Below, one piece after another: positions 32,379 through 40,262 of a stretch of 64,000 bases of DNA; position 1 is the first letter of the stretch, and every line of letters begins with the position of its first letter. Source of the stretch: Bog-756 sp963696495 (GTDB lineage: Bacteria > Actinomycetota > Acidimicrobiia > Acidimicrobiales > RAAP-2); contig CAVOKJ010000003.1 of NCBI GenBank assembly GCA_963696495.1, positions 496,001-560,000 of the forward strand, in the 5' to 3' direction. The notes under the pieces were generated by a model. The model was not told the origin of the DNA, did not search any database, and was given only the letters and a program-made list of their open reading frames with translations. Both the position numbers and the translations under genes were made by a program.

Positions 32379-33716
32379 ATGAGATTTGGGACGAGTCGAT
32401 TGGCGGTTGTCCTACTGGTGATGGTCGGGGGAGCGATAGCCGTGTCGTCGGGTGGGCCTGCGAACGCTGCCGGCCTGAACAGCGCACCTGCCATGGTGAA
32501 CGCCACGGGAATACCCCTCAAGTCGTGCTTCTGGCGTGGTCCGCTGGATGGCAAGGGCAAGACCAACTCTGCATTCCCCGACCTGAACGCCACCTACTGG
32601 ACAGCGATGTTCTCGCTACCCACGGGGGCCCAGCTGAACATCGACGGCTCCTACCCTCATGCCCGCTACATGTCGTACAACTCTTACGACACGAGTGGGG
32701 TGGCAACGTCGAGCATCGACGACGTCGCCATCACCCCCAGTGCGGGGTCCACCAATCCCTTCGAGCCCGGGGCGGACAGGACCACCGCGGCGCGGAGCTA
32801 CAGCTTGTCAGTTCTCGATCAGCCCACACCGGCTTCCCCAGCAGCCAACACGCTCTATGCCGGTGTGAGTGGCCAGACCACTGAAGTCCTGATCTACCGC
32901 GTCTACGTCGGCGACGACGGTACCGGACTAACTGGCGGGGTCGGACTCCCTGGCATGTCGGTCACGCTGCCCGATGGAACCACCCTCTCCGGCAACCAAG
33001 CCTGCAAAGCCATCAGTGCCAGCAAATCATTCCCCCCATCCCAGGCGTTTCCGCTCAGTCTCTATCTGTCCTTGCGGGGCGACGGAACCACGTTCCCGGC
33101 CACCGACCCGCCGACGTTTTGGCGGGAGTTCAGTATCAGCTCCTTCGTCGACTGCACTTACCTCGGCTCGTGTGGTGGTACACCGACATTGGCGCCGGGC
33201 CAATACTCCAATCTCGATAACGCGTACGCAATCGCCATGGTCAACCGTGGGTTTTCCGATGGGCCGGTCCTCGTCCTGCACGGCACGATGCCAACAACTC
33301 CGGAGACCGTCGCTGGAGAGCCGACCATGGCCTCGGATGTCGACATGAGGTATTGGTCTTTGTGCCAGAACGAGTCCCTGGCCACCACGAAGGTGGCCAG
33401 CTGTGTCGACGACGAACAGGTCCCTGTCGACGCCAACGGCAACTACACCATCGTCACCAGCACCGCCAAAGACCGGCCGAAGAACGCCACAGCGGCGTGC
33501 GGGGTTGCTTGGCTGGAATGGCCCAAGAACGGAGACGGGGCCGGCCATCTCGACGACGGCATGCTGATCCTGCGCAACATGTTGCCGAATCCAAATTTCA
33601 GCTCCGCCATTCAGGACGTCACCCAAGCCGGGCAGGAGTCCGCGGTGATGGGTAGCTATCTCCCGACGGGCACCTACACGACCAAGACTGCCTTCGAGAG
33701 CCTCGGCTGCTCGTAG
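32379..33716 (+). CDS. Secreted protein of unknown function
   Basis: A 445-residue protein with a clear signal peptide (RLAVVLLVMVGGAIAV, cleavage near ANA-AG). The mature part is beta-rich, with several Cys residues likely in disulphides, and includes YPHARYMSYNSYDT, LIYRVYVGDDG, GQYSNLDNAYAI and RYWSLCQNE. I recall similar mycobacterial secreted unknowns (RYMSYNSY and RYWSLC motifs) but no named family. It sits behind a 33-bp palindrome after a TetR gene, so its expression is probably ligand-controlled. ATG 32379 was chosen at the signal peptide. Confidence 0.75.
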   Translation: MRFGTSRLAVVLLVMVGGAIAVSSGGPANAAGLNSAPAMVNATGIPLKSCFWRGPLDGKGKTNSAFPDLNATYWTAMFSLPTGAQLNIDGSYPHARYMSYNSYDTSGVATSSIDDVAITPSAGSTNPFEPGADRTTAARSYSLSVLDQPTPASPAANTLYAGVSGQTTEVLIYRVYVGDDGTGLTGGVGLPGMSVTLPDGTTLSGNQACKAISASKSFPPSQAFPLSLYLSLRGDGTTFPATDPPTFWREFSISSFVDCTYLGSCGGTPTLAPGQYSNLDNAYAIAMVNRGFSDGPVLVLHGTMPTTPETVAGEPTMASDVDMRYWSLCQNESLATTKVASCVDDEQVPVDANGNYTIVTSTAKDRPKNATAACGVAWLEWPKNGDGAGHLDDGMLILRNMLPNPNFSSAIQDVTQAGQESAVMGSYLPTGTYTTKTAFESLGCS

Positions 33717-33757
33717 GAGCGCGTCTGAACTGGGACTCTAACTAGTCGCGGCAACAA

Positions 33758-34114
33758 CTACGTGCGAATTCGAGAGCAAAGCTGGGGAAAAGCACTGAAC
33801 GGAGCGCCGTCTGCCCGGGCCCAAACCGGGTCTTGTCGGTAGCCCACCAAACCAACCACCACGGCCCAGCCGGCCAGATCAGGCAGCCACCAGCCAGCCA
33901 GTCGCCTCAACGCCGTTGTCGATCGGTCCGTCGAAGTGGACCCTCGGAGCACGGCCCAGCGCTCGCTGAGCCAGCGGCCCGATTCATGACCTGGGACCTC
34001 ACGTCCACAGCGGATAGCCCAAGTGACTGGTATGGGGGGGAGTGCTTTCGCTGTCGTGAGGTCCGCGATCACCACGGCGGAGATCATCACGGCCAGCACT
34101 ACGATGCGTCTCAT
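33758..34114 (-). CDS. Doubtful small secreted protein
   Basis: A 118-codon frame whose first 27 residues form a plausible signal peptide (RRIVVLAVMISAVVIADLTT, then AKA-L). The remainder is Trp/Arg-rich with no recognisable domain and looks like non-coding translation, so this may be a broken gene whose start survived. Confidence 0.25.
   Translation of the reverse strand: MRRIVVLAVMISAVVIADLTTAKALPPIPVTWAIRCGREVPGHESGRWLSERWAVLRGSTSTDRSTTALRRLAGWWLPDLAGWAVVVGLVGYRQDPVWARADGAPFSAFPQLCSRIRT
33842..33862. repeat. tRNA 3'-end-like direct repeat, copy 2
   Basis: This 21-bp site equals the 31433-31452 site except for one extra A. It is preceded by GTCGGTA, and GTCGGTAGCCCAC (33835-33847) recurs exactly at 36073-36085. 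Confidence 0.45.
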
Positions 34115-34211
34115 CTGGTGTCATTTCGCGTTGGTCAAGAAGGGACCCCGAAGACAGCTTGACCGCTACCCAGAGGCCCCAATCTGGACAAGAAATGGCG
34201 AAGCCGAGTTC

Positions 34212-34448
34212 TCAGATCACCTCGACGTCCTCAGTGGACGGCCGGGTGATGATGTAGGCCAGCACGCCGATCACGGGGACGAAGACGATGAAGAGGAACC
34301 ACAGTGCTTTGGCAACGCCATGATGGTCCCGGCGGCGGAAGTTGTCGATGAAGCACCAGATGACTATGAAGATCCAAAGGATCAGCAGCGCGAACATCAG
34401 CAAGCTCCAAAAGACACTCAGCAGCGGAAAGCTATAGGCAATCAACAT
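34212..34448 (-). CDS. Small membrane protein, PLDc_N type
   Basis: A 78-residue protein with two hydrophobic helices (about 5-33 and 47-67) separated by FRRRDHHGVAKALW, then a short acidic tail. The layout matches the phospholipase-D nuclease N-terminal (PLDc_N) domain found in small actinobacterial membrane proteins. GGGAGG lies just before ATG 34448. Function unknown. Confidence 0.7.
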   Translation of the reverse strand: MLIAYSFPLLSVFWSLLMFALLILWIFIVIWCFIDNFRRRDHHGVAKALWFLFIVFVPVIGVLAYIITRPSTEDVEVI

Positions 34449-34840
34449 GTACCCTCCCAGTAATTCGCCGATGACACTCTTCGTGCCGTTACCCCACACT
34501 GCTGGGAGACTGGTCCATTCGATAGGGCCATAGGTCCCCACCGCTCCTTTTTCAGATCCCTGCCTGTCTGGAGGTTGCAACCACAAGTCGTGCCCGTCGA
34601 GGGCAGTCGCTTGCGCCGGAGGAGGACCCGACTTCCTCCCGGTGGCCGGGCCAGGTAGGGCAATCGGTCCCTGGTGGCCTCGGCCAACGACGCAGGCCCG
34701 CCATCGGCAGCGATTGCCGCAACCGGGCAAAAGGTCGCGGCCAGCGAGGCTCCGGCCCGCAAGGTAGCCGAACGGACCGTCAACAAGGGGTGGTCGTTCC
34801 AAGGGCGCACAGGGGGGCCTTCGGGGCCCCTCATGCACAT
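34449..34840. other. Intergenic stretch, no gene recognised
   Basis: About 390 bp between two minus-strand genes. It contains a terminator-like hairpin at 34812-34832; frames through it carry no recognisable protein. Confidence 0.5.
34812..34832 (-). terminator. Hairpin terminator of the DapB-like gene
   Basis: GGGGGGCC-TTCGG-GGCCCCTC forms an 8-bp stem with one G-U pair just downstream of the stop codon at 34841. Confidence 0.55.
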
Positions 34841-35929
34841 TTACTCAGGTTGGTAGGGCTCGGGAGCCACGTTGCCGAACCCAAGCCCCGCCCGCACCAG
34901 TGGCAGGTCGGCCATGGTCTGCACCCCAGCCGGAGCCGCACAGAGTGCGGGGATCGTGTTGATGGCTTGCATCGCGGTGGCCACGCTCGCCGCTCGAACG
35001 TGCTCAGCGAGGGGCAGCGGCCGCTCGTAGGACATGAGCGTTAGCAGGTGGGCTTGGATCGAAGGTTCACCTTCCAGCGTCAACGTCCATCCATCGAGCG
35101 GCGTTGGCCAATGGGCTGGGTACTCTCCCCCCACTGTCCACAGCGTCTCGATCTCGATGAGGGTGTCGCCGGCTCGGAGCCCCCGCCAGTGCCACCGCTG
35201 CCCGGAGACCGTCCCGGCAACCAACGTGATCCCGAAGATGTCGTGATCCGTCTCAGCCGTCACAAGTTCGACCGAAGATGTGATCGTGTCGAGACCCGCC
35301 CCCAGAGCCTGACCGAGCAAGGCGACCATTTCCTGGAAGATCCCGCTGTTGAATCGCAGGAAATCGCTGGTCTCTTCGGTCACGTCCTTTGGTGCCCGGC
35401 CAAAGCGCATGTTGTCGAACGTGATATGGGTCGATTCGTAGAAGGACCAGTCGGCCCGCTCCTGCAGTGTGATCTTCTGGATGGTCCGGGACATTCCGGA
35501 GAGGGCGAGGGGAAGCACTCCACTCAGATTTCCAGGGTTGAGGCCGGTGCCGTGCACGGACGAGCCACCTCTCGCGCAGGCTGCCTCCAACCGAGCCAGA
35601 TCGTCCGCCGGAAGTGAACGGGGATGAAAGAGGAACGCAGTGGTGACAACGTTGGCGCCACTGGATAGAAGCCGGCAGACCTCATCGAGCGACGCGATCC
35701 GTGGAAAGTAGGCCACGCAGTGAGCACCGAGAGCCAAGATCTCGTCCACATCCAGGGTGGCCACAACACCACAGGGCTCGCGACCTGCCAGGACCCCGGC
35801 GTCGACGCCGACCTTGTCTTCGCTATAGACCTTGGCCCCAACGAGCTCCATGTCGGGCCGGTCCAGAATCGCCCGAATCGCTTCCACGCCCTGGTTGCCA
35901 GTCGCCCACTGAACGACTCGGTAGCTCAT
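34841..35929 (-). CDS. DapB-like NAD(P)H-dependent dehydrogenase/reductase
   Basis: A 362-residue protein of the actinobacterial dihydrodipicolinate-reductase-like group (also called amine dehydrogenase-like). Its N-terminal Rossmann motif is RVVQWATGNQGVEAIRAI, with VYSEDKVGVDAG, ANVVTTAFLFHP and GTGLNPGNLSGVLPLAL. These proteins are not DapB in lysine synthesis, and many are found in steroid or polyketide clusters with unknown substrates. Start is ATG 35929. A 30-bp palindrome lies about 100 bp upstream. Confidence 0.8.
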   Translation of the reverse strand: MSYRVVQWATGNQGVEAIRAILDRPDMELVGAKVYSEDKVGVDAGVLAGREPCGVVATLDVDEILALGAHCVAYFPRIASLDEVCRLLSSGANVVTTAFLFHPRSLPADDLARLEAACARGGSSVHGTGLNPGNLSGVLPLALSGMSRTIQKITLQERADWSFYESTHITFDNMRFGRAPKDVTEETSDFLRFNSGIFQEMVALLGQALGAGLDTITSSVELVTAETDHDIFGITLVAGTVSGQRWHWRGLRAGDTLIEIETLWTVGGEYPAHWPTPLDGWTLTLEGEPSIQAHLLTLMSYERPLPLAEHVRAASVATAMQAINTIPALCAAPAGVQTMADLPLVRAGLGFGNVAPEPYQPE

Positions 35930-35983
35930 GCGAACACTCTTGCACCATCCATCCGGCCCGGATGCTGGGCCTTCCCGGTAGTA

Positions 35984-35997
35984 GTTGTGCCCACAAC
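35984..35997. promoter_or_regulatory. Small perfect palindrome GTTGTG-CC-CACAAC
   Basis: A 6-bp-arm palindrome 55 bp upstream of the DapB-like start, with size and position of a regulator half-site pair. Confidence 0.35.
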
Positions 35998-36026
35998 AAT
36001 GTGGGAAAGCAAGAGCAATAGCGTGG

Positions 36027-36056
36027 GAGCTGACTGCGACCAGTCGCAGTCAGCTC
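36027..36056. promoter_or_regulatory. 30-bp palindrome, candidate TetR-type operator
   Basis: Perfect 14-bp arms GAGCTGACTGCGAC and GTCGCAGTCAGCTC flank a 2-bp CA centre. The TetR-operator shape (GACTGCGAC-NN-GTCGCAGTC) lies upstream of the DapB-like gene. Confidence 0.65.
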
Positions 36057-36072
36057 GGGTCAACCGAGTCAT

Positions 36073-36085
36073 GTCGGTAGCCCAC
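36073..36085. repeat. GTCGGTAGCCCAC direct repeat, second copy
   Basis: An exact 13-bp match to 33835-33847, bracketing the PLDc_N and DapB-like genes. Confidence 0.4.
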
Positions 36086-36174
36086 TACGCAACCAGCCAA
36101 CTAACTTAACCACGGGGTTCCGAAGAAACGGGGCAGATCGCAGCGACAAAACTCACTGCACCAGTTGGTTCTGT

Positions 36175-36190
36175 GGGGGGTTAGCCCCCC
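36175..36190. terminator. GGGGGG-TTAG-CCCCCC hairpin
   Basis: A 6-bp all-GC stem with a 4-nt loop upstream of the ABC operon; it may shield it from read-through or belong to its leader. Confidence 0.35.
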
Positions 36191-36208
36191 GTGAAGACGC
36201 CGACTAGC

Positions 36209-36239
36209 GGTATTACGGTCGATGGGTTTCCGCAATACC
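36209..36239. promoter_or_regulatory. Inverted repeat in front of the ABC/two-component operon
   Basis: GGTATTACGG and CCGCAATACC (9 of 10 paired, 11-nt spacing) end 10 bp before the ATPase ATG. It may be an operator or mRNA hairpin; the response regulator of the operon is an obvious candidate ligand. Confidence 0.5.
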
Positions 36240-36249
36240 CTGACCAGTG

Positions 36250-37185
36250 ATGATCACTGCACACTCACTTACCAAGCGGTACGGCGAGGCAACAGCCGTA
36301 GATCACCTGACCTTCGAGGTCCCCTCGGGCGAGGTCACCGGATTCTTGGGGCCGAACGGATCGGGCAAATCGACGACCATGCGGATGATCATGGGGCTCG
36401 ATCTCCCTGATTCGGGATCGACCCTGATCGACGGCAAGCGCTACTGCGAACTGGACTGGCCCCTTCGTGAAGTCGGCGCCCTACTCGATGCCAAGGCGTT
36501 CCACCCGGCTCGTACGGCTCGGAATCACCTCCGCTGGGTGGCCTTGGCCAACGACATCCCGGCCGGTCGGGTCGACGAGGTCCTCGACCAGGTCGGTCTC
36601 ACGTCGGTAGCTGGACGGCGCGTCGGGAAGTTCTCCCTCGGCATGACCCAGCGTCTGGGGATCGCCGTGGCCCTGCTTGGCGATCCCGGCGTCCTGCTTT
36701 TCGACGAGCCCGTCAACGGGCTCGATCCGGAAGGTATTCGCTGGGTCCGCCACTTCCTCCGGGATCTGGCCCGACAGGGTCGCACGGTGCTCGTTTCCAG
36801 CCACCTCATCAGCGAGATGTCGCTGACCGCCGACCGCCTGGTGGTCATCGGTCGGGGGCGCCTAATCGCCGAGACGAGCGTGGCCGACTTCGTTGCCCGT
36901 AGCGGGGGCGGGGCGATACGCCTGGTCACTCCGGATGCGGACGCGTTCACGACGGGCTTGACGGCGGTCGGTGGCGCGGTCGTGTCTGACGACGGGGCGC
37001 TAACGGTCACGGGCCTGGTCGCACCGCAGATCGGCGATCTGGCCGCCCGCGATGGACTGCGGATCTACGAGCTGACACCGGTGACCGCATCCCTGGAGGA
37101 CGCGTTCATGGAGCTGACCCAGGACGAGGTGGAGTACCGCCCATCGATGATGCCCGGCGAGTTCGCTGCCGAACGAGGAGTCTGA
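36250..37185 (+). CDS. ABC transporter ATP-binding protein
   Basis: A 311-residue ATPase of the CcmA/DrrA-type export family. Walker A is GPNGSGKST (34-42), the signature is FSLGMTQRL, and Walker B is VLLFDEPVNGLD (149-159), followed by HLISEMSLTADRLVVI. The C-terminal extension of about 80 residues is usual in lipid or bacteriocin exporters. ATG 36250 is preferred over the adjacent GTG 36247. The permease gene starts 2 bp after its stop. Confidence 0.92.
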   Translation: MITAHSLTKRYGEATAVDHLTFEVPSGEVTGFLGPNGSGKSTTMRMIMGLDLPDSGSTLIDGKRYCELDWPLREVGALLDAKAFHPARTARNHLRWVALANDIPAGRVDEVLDQVGLTSVAGRRVGKFSLGMTQRLGIAVALLGDPGVLLFDEPVNGLDPEGIRWVRHFLRDLARQGRTVLVSSHLISEMSLTADRLVVIGRGRLIAETSVADFVARSGGGAIRLVTPDADAFTTGLTAVGGAVVSDDGALTVTGLVAPQIGDLAARDGLRIYELTPVTASLEDAFMELTQDEVEYRPSMMPGEFAAERGV

Positions 37186-37187
37186 CG

Positions 37188-37997
37188 ATGACCACCGAGA
37201 TTCTGCTGGACGCCCCGAGAGGCCACTACCGCCCGAAGCACATCGCGCGGTCCGAGCTGGCCAAGATCGTGACCCTGCGCTCAACAGCCATCACCGCCGG
37301 CCTGACCGTCTTCGCCTGTCTCTTGGTGACGGGGCTGGTGACCCACTCCGCCCTGCACCACGGACCAGGCTTCTATCAGGGATTCGATCCGACCCAGGAA
37401 GCTCTCACCGGCATGATCACCGTCGCTTTGGCCGGCGGCGTCTTCGGGGCGCTGCTGATCACGGGGGAGTACTCGAGCGGGACCATCCGCACGACGATGA
37501 CCGCCGCACCGAAGCGATCGTTACTGCTCGCCACCAAGTTGGGCCTCACCACCGTCCTGATCATGGTCTTCTGCGTGGTGCTGAGCTTCCTCTCGTTCTT
37601 CCTCGGACAGGCCATCCTCTCCAGCGGCGGGGCGCCGACGGCGACCCTGGCCTCGTCGGGCGCCGCCAGGGCGGTGATCCTGACCGGGCTGTTCATCGGT
37701 CTCGTCTCGCTCATGTCCTTCGGGTTCGGGCTCATCTTCCGCAGCACCGCCGCAGCGATTGCCGCCTTCGCCGGGGTGATCTTCGTGCTCCCTCTGGTGA
37801 TGCACGGCATCTCCGAATCGACCGTCCGCTTTCTGCCGACCAACATCCTCATCGACTCGATCATGTCGACCGTCAGTCAGGGGCAGGGTGGGCCCTTCCC
37901 TCCCCTCGCTCCGGTCGTAGGGTTGTTGCTAATGGTCCTCTACGCCACAGCCGCCCTCACCCTCGGAGCCGTGCTCTTCGTGAGGCGCGACGCTTGA
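37188..37997 (+). CDS. ABC transporter permease
   Basis: A 269-residue membrane protein with about six transmembrane helices and the ABC-2 layout: first helix ITAGLTVFACLLVTGLV, the GEYSSGTIRTTMTAAPKRS loop typical of NatB/DrrB-type permeases, and a final helix before VRRDA. It works with the upstream ATPase. The substrate is unknown; the coupled two-component system resembles drug- or envelope-stress-sensing operons. Its stop overlaps the kinase start (TTGA). Confidence 0.88.
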   Translation: MTTEILLDAPRGHYRPKHIARSELAKIVTLRSTAITAGLTVFACLLVTGLVTHSALHHGPGFYQGFDPTQEALTGMITVALAGGVFGALLITGEYSSGTIRTTMTAAPKRSLLLATKLGLTTVLIMVFCVVLSFLSFFLGQAILSSGGAPTATLASSGAARAVILTGLFIGLVSLMSFGFGLIFRSTAAAIAAFAGVIFVLPLVMHGISESTVRFLPTNILIDSIMSTVSQGQGGPFPPLAPVVGLLLMVLYATAALTLGAVLFVRRDA

Positions 37998-39373
37998 GCG
38001 ATCCGGGTGCGGAGGTCGGCTGGGTGCAGATCCGGATCCCCGAGGAGCGGGCCGAACAGGTCAGACGGCTGGCCCAGATCGTCCTGCGCGAGCCGTTCCA
38101 GAAGCGCAGTTGGGCGGAGCTGGGGTACTTCCTGGCCGCCTCGGCGCTGGCCGTGGGCGCGGTCCTTGTACTCGGTGCCATCGGCTTCGTGGGCCTGATC
38201 CTCACCGTTGCCCTGGTGGGGATCTTCATCCTGGGCGGCGGACTGCGGGTAGCCAGCGGTCTCGGTCGTTGGCAGCGCTCCTTGGCCTGGGCGACGCTGG
38301 GCGAGGAGCTCGCCGAGCCCGAGCCGTTGAGCCCGGCCCCGGGTCCCTTCCGATGGCTGCGGGCGACGCTGGGCGACGGCGCCTCCTGGCGGTCGGTGCT
38401 CTACTTCGTGGCCAAGGTCCCGCTGACCCTCTTCGGGGTCTGGTTCGCCCTCAGCGTCTGGGTCGAGGCGGTCCTCGGCATCGCGTCACCCTTCCTCGGC
38501 GACGGAGGAACCACACGATTCGGCTTGCTGGGCCACGCCGCCGGAACCGCCGGGTCCCCCGCGGGACCGCCGAGCCCGTCTACCCACGTCACTGAATTCG
38601 CCGTCGGCGTTCTCTTCCTCTTTCTCGCTCCGTGGACCATGCGGTTTGTCGTCTGGGTCGATCGGCGCATGATGCACCTCCTGCTCGGGCCGAGCGCCAC
38701 GTCGTCCCGGGTCCAGAGCCTCGAGGTGTCGAGGACGAGGACACTCGACGCGGCCACGGAGACGCTCCAGCGCATCGAGCGCAATCTCCACGACGGCACC
38801 CAGGCCCAACTGGTGGCCCTCGCCATGCGCCTCGGGCAGGCGAAGGAGCGGCTCGAGGGAATCGACGTCGAGGCCGACGAAGCCGCTGACCTGCAGGTGG
38901 TCCGACGGCTGGTGGACGAGGCTCATCGCGGGGCGAAGGAGGCCATCACGGACCTGCGGGACCTGGCTCGTGGCATCCACCCGCCGGCGCTCGACACCGG
39001 CCTGGAGAACGCGCTGGCCACGCTCGCCGCCCGCTCCACGGTCCCGACCGACGTCCACGTGTCCGTCCAGGCCCGACCCAGTCCGGCCATCGAGGCGATC
39101 TGCTACTTCTGCGCCGCTGAGCTGCTGGCCAACGTGGCTCGGCACTCCGAGGCGTCACGAGCGTCACTGAGCTGCACCCAGCACGGCCCGTGGCTGCGCA
39201 TCGTCGTGCGTGACGATGGACACGGCGGGGCCGCCGTGAACCGGATCGGCTCGTCATCGAGCGGTCTGGCCGGTCTGGCCGACCGCGTTGGAGTGGTCGA
39301 CGGGCACCTGAGCATCGCCAGCCCGTCCGGTGGCCCGACCGTCGTCACCGTGGACCTGCCCACCCTCGCGTGA
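37994..39373 (+). CDS. Sensor histidine kinase
   Basis: A 459-residue membrane kinase. It has an N-terminal sensor region with hydrophobic segments around 44-62, 64-82, 140-165 and 201-222. The HisKA_3 domain carries His266 in IERNLHDGTQAQLVALAM, and the HATPase domain has AAELLANVARHS (N-box), DDGHGGA and SGLAGLADRV. The start is a TTG at 37994 overlapping the permease stop, and its own stop overlaps the response regulator start. It partners the next gene. Confidence 0.88.
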   Translation: MSDPGAEVGWVQIRIPEERAEQVRRLAQIVLREPFQKRSWAELGYFLAASALAVGAVLVLGAIGFVGLILTVALVGIFILGGGLRVASGLGRWQRSLAWATLGEELAEPEPLSPAPGPFRWLRATLGDGASWRSVLYFVAKVPLTLFGVWFALSVWVEAVLGIASPFLGDGGTTRFGLLGHAAGTAGSPAGPPSPSTHVTEFAVGVLFLFLAPWTMRFVVWVDRRMMHLLLGPSATSSRVQSLEVSRTRTLDAATETLQRIERNLHDGTQAQLVALAMRLGQAKERLEGIDVEADEAADLQVVRRLVDEAHRGAKEAITDLRDLARGIHPPALDTGLENALATLAARSTVPTDVHVSVQARPSPAIEAICYFCAAELLANVARHSEASRASLSCTQHGPWLRIVVRDDGHGGAAVNRIGSSSSGLAGLADRVGVVDGHLSIASPSGGPTVVTVDLPTLA

Positions 39374-40035
39374 CCGTGCCAGACGCCGACGGCATCCGGG
39401 TGGTGATCGCCGAGGACTCCGCCATCCTGCGGGACGGACTCCACCAGCTCCTGTCGGATCGCGGGTTCACCGTGGTCCGGGCGGTGGCCGATGCCGTGGG
39501 CCTCGAGCAGGCGGTCGCCGAGGACCTGCCCGATGTGGCCGTGGTCGATATCAGGATGCCACCGACCTTCACCGACGAGGGGCTGCGGTCCGCCATCCGG
39601 CTGCGCTCGGACCATCCCGACGTGGGGATCCTGGTGTTCTCGCAGTACGTGGAGACGAGGTTCGCCGCCGAGCTGCTGGCCGGCGGCGCCGCCAGCATCG
39701 GCTACCTGCTGAAGGACCGGGTGGCCGACGTCGCCGATTTCGTCGATGCGCTGCTCCGGGTGGCGTCGGGGGGAACCGCCCTCGACCCCGAAGTGGTCAC
39801 CCAACTGATGGGGGCCTCCCGCCAGGACGCTCTGTCCGGACTGAGCACCCGCGAGCGCCAGGTCCTGGCGCTGATGGCTGAGGGCCGCACGAACTCCGCC
39901 ATTGCCTCCAGTCTTGTCATTTCCGAAGGGGCCGTGGAGAAGCACATTGCCAACATCTTCATCAAACTGGACCTGCCCGCCTCGTCTACCGACCACCGGC
40001 GGGTATTGGCCGTGCTGCGGTATCTCGATGGATGA
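39370..40035 (+). CDS. NarL/LuxR-family response regulator
   Basis: A 221-residue regulator: acidic pair Glu15/Asp16, phospho-acceptor Asp60 (VAVVDIRMPP), YLLKDRV, and the C-terminal HTH STRERQVLALMAEGRTNSAI followed by EGAVEKHIANIFIKLDLP. It starts at GTG 39370, overlapping the kinase stop (GTGA), and is the last gene of the operon. It probably activates the ABC operon upstream in response to the transported or envelope-active compound. Confidence 0.88.
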   Translation: MTVPDADGIRVVIAEDSAILRDGLHQLLSDRGFTVVRAVADAVGLEQAVAEDLPDVAVVDIRMPPTFTDEGLRSAIRLRSDHPDVGILVFSQYVETRFAAELLAGGAASIGYLLKDRVADVADFVDALLRVASGGTALDPEVVTQLMGASRQDALSGLSTRERQVLALMAEGRTNSAIASSLVISEGAVEKHIANIFIKLDLPASSTDHRRVLAVLRYLDG

Positions 40036-40262
40036 CTTGGCCTGACGTCGTTAGGTTCTCCTCTCGACCTTCCCGGTGAGAGTCGCAGCTCAGAGTGCTC
40101 CCGGAGTGAGGGTCGCCTACAGCACCGGGTAGCCGGTGGTTATCACCAGCCGTGCCACTGGCTAGCGCTCAGCCGCGGCCCGCACGCGGGCGCTACTCTG
40201 CACCTGGATCCGAGCCAGGTCGTTGCGGCTCGTGGGATCCTCGAGGAGGACTGGAACGTTCA

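Larger units (their letters stand above)
33717..34211. other. Gene-poor stretch with repeat relic
   Basis: Nearly 500 bp without a confident gene. It holds a doubtful minus-strand ORF (33758-34114) and the second copy of the tRNA-end-like repeat. It looks eroded. Confidence 0.4.
35930..36249. other. 320-bp regulatory region between divergent genes
   Basis: It holds four symmetric elements between the DapB-like gene and the ABC operon: 35984-35997, 36027-36056, 36175-36190 and 36209-36239. No gene is seen. Confidence 0.6.

Noticed and set aside
31441..36085. Complete integrative element
   Set aside because: No integrase, excisionase or replication gene is present, so only repeat relics are reported.
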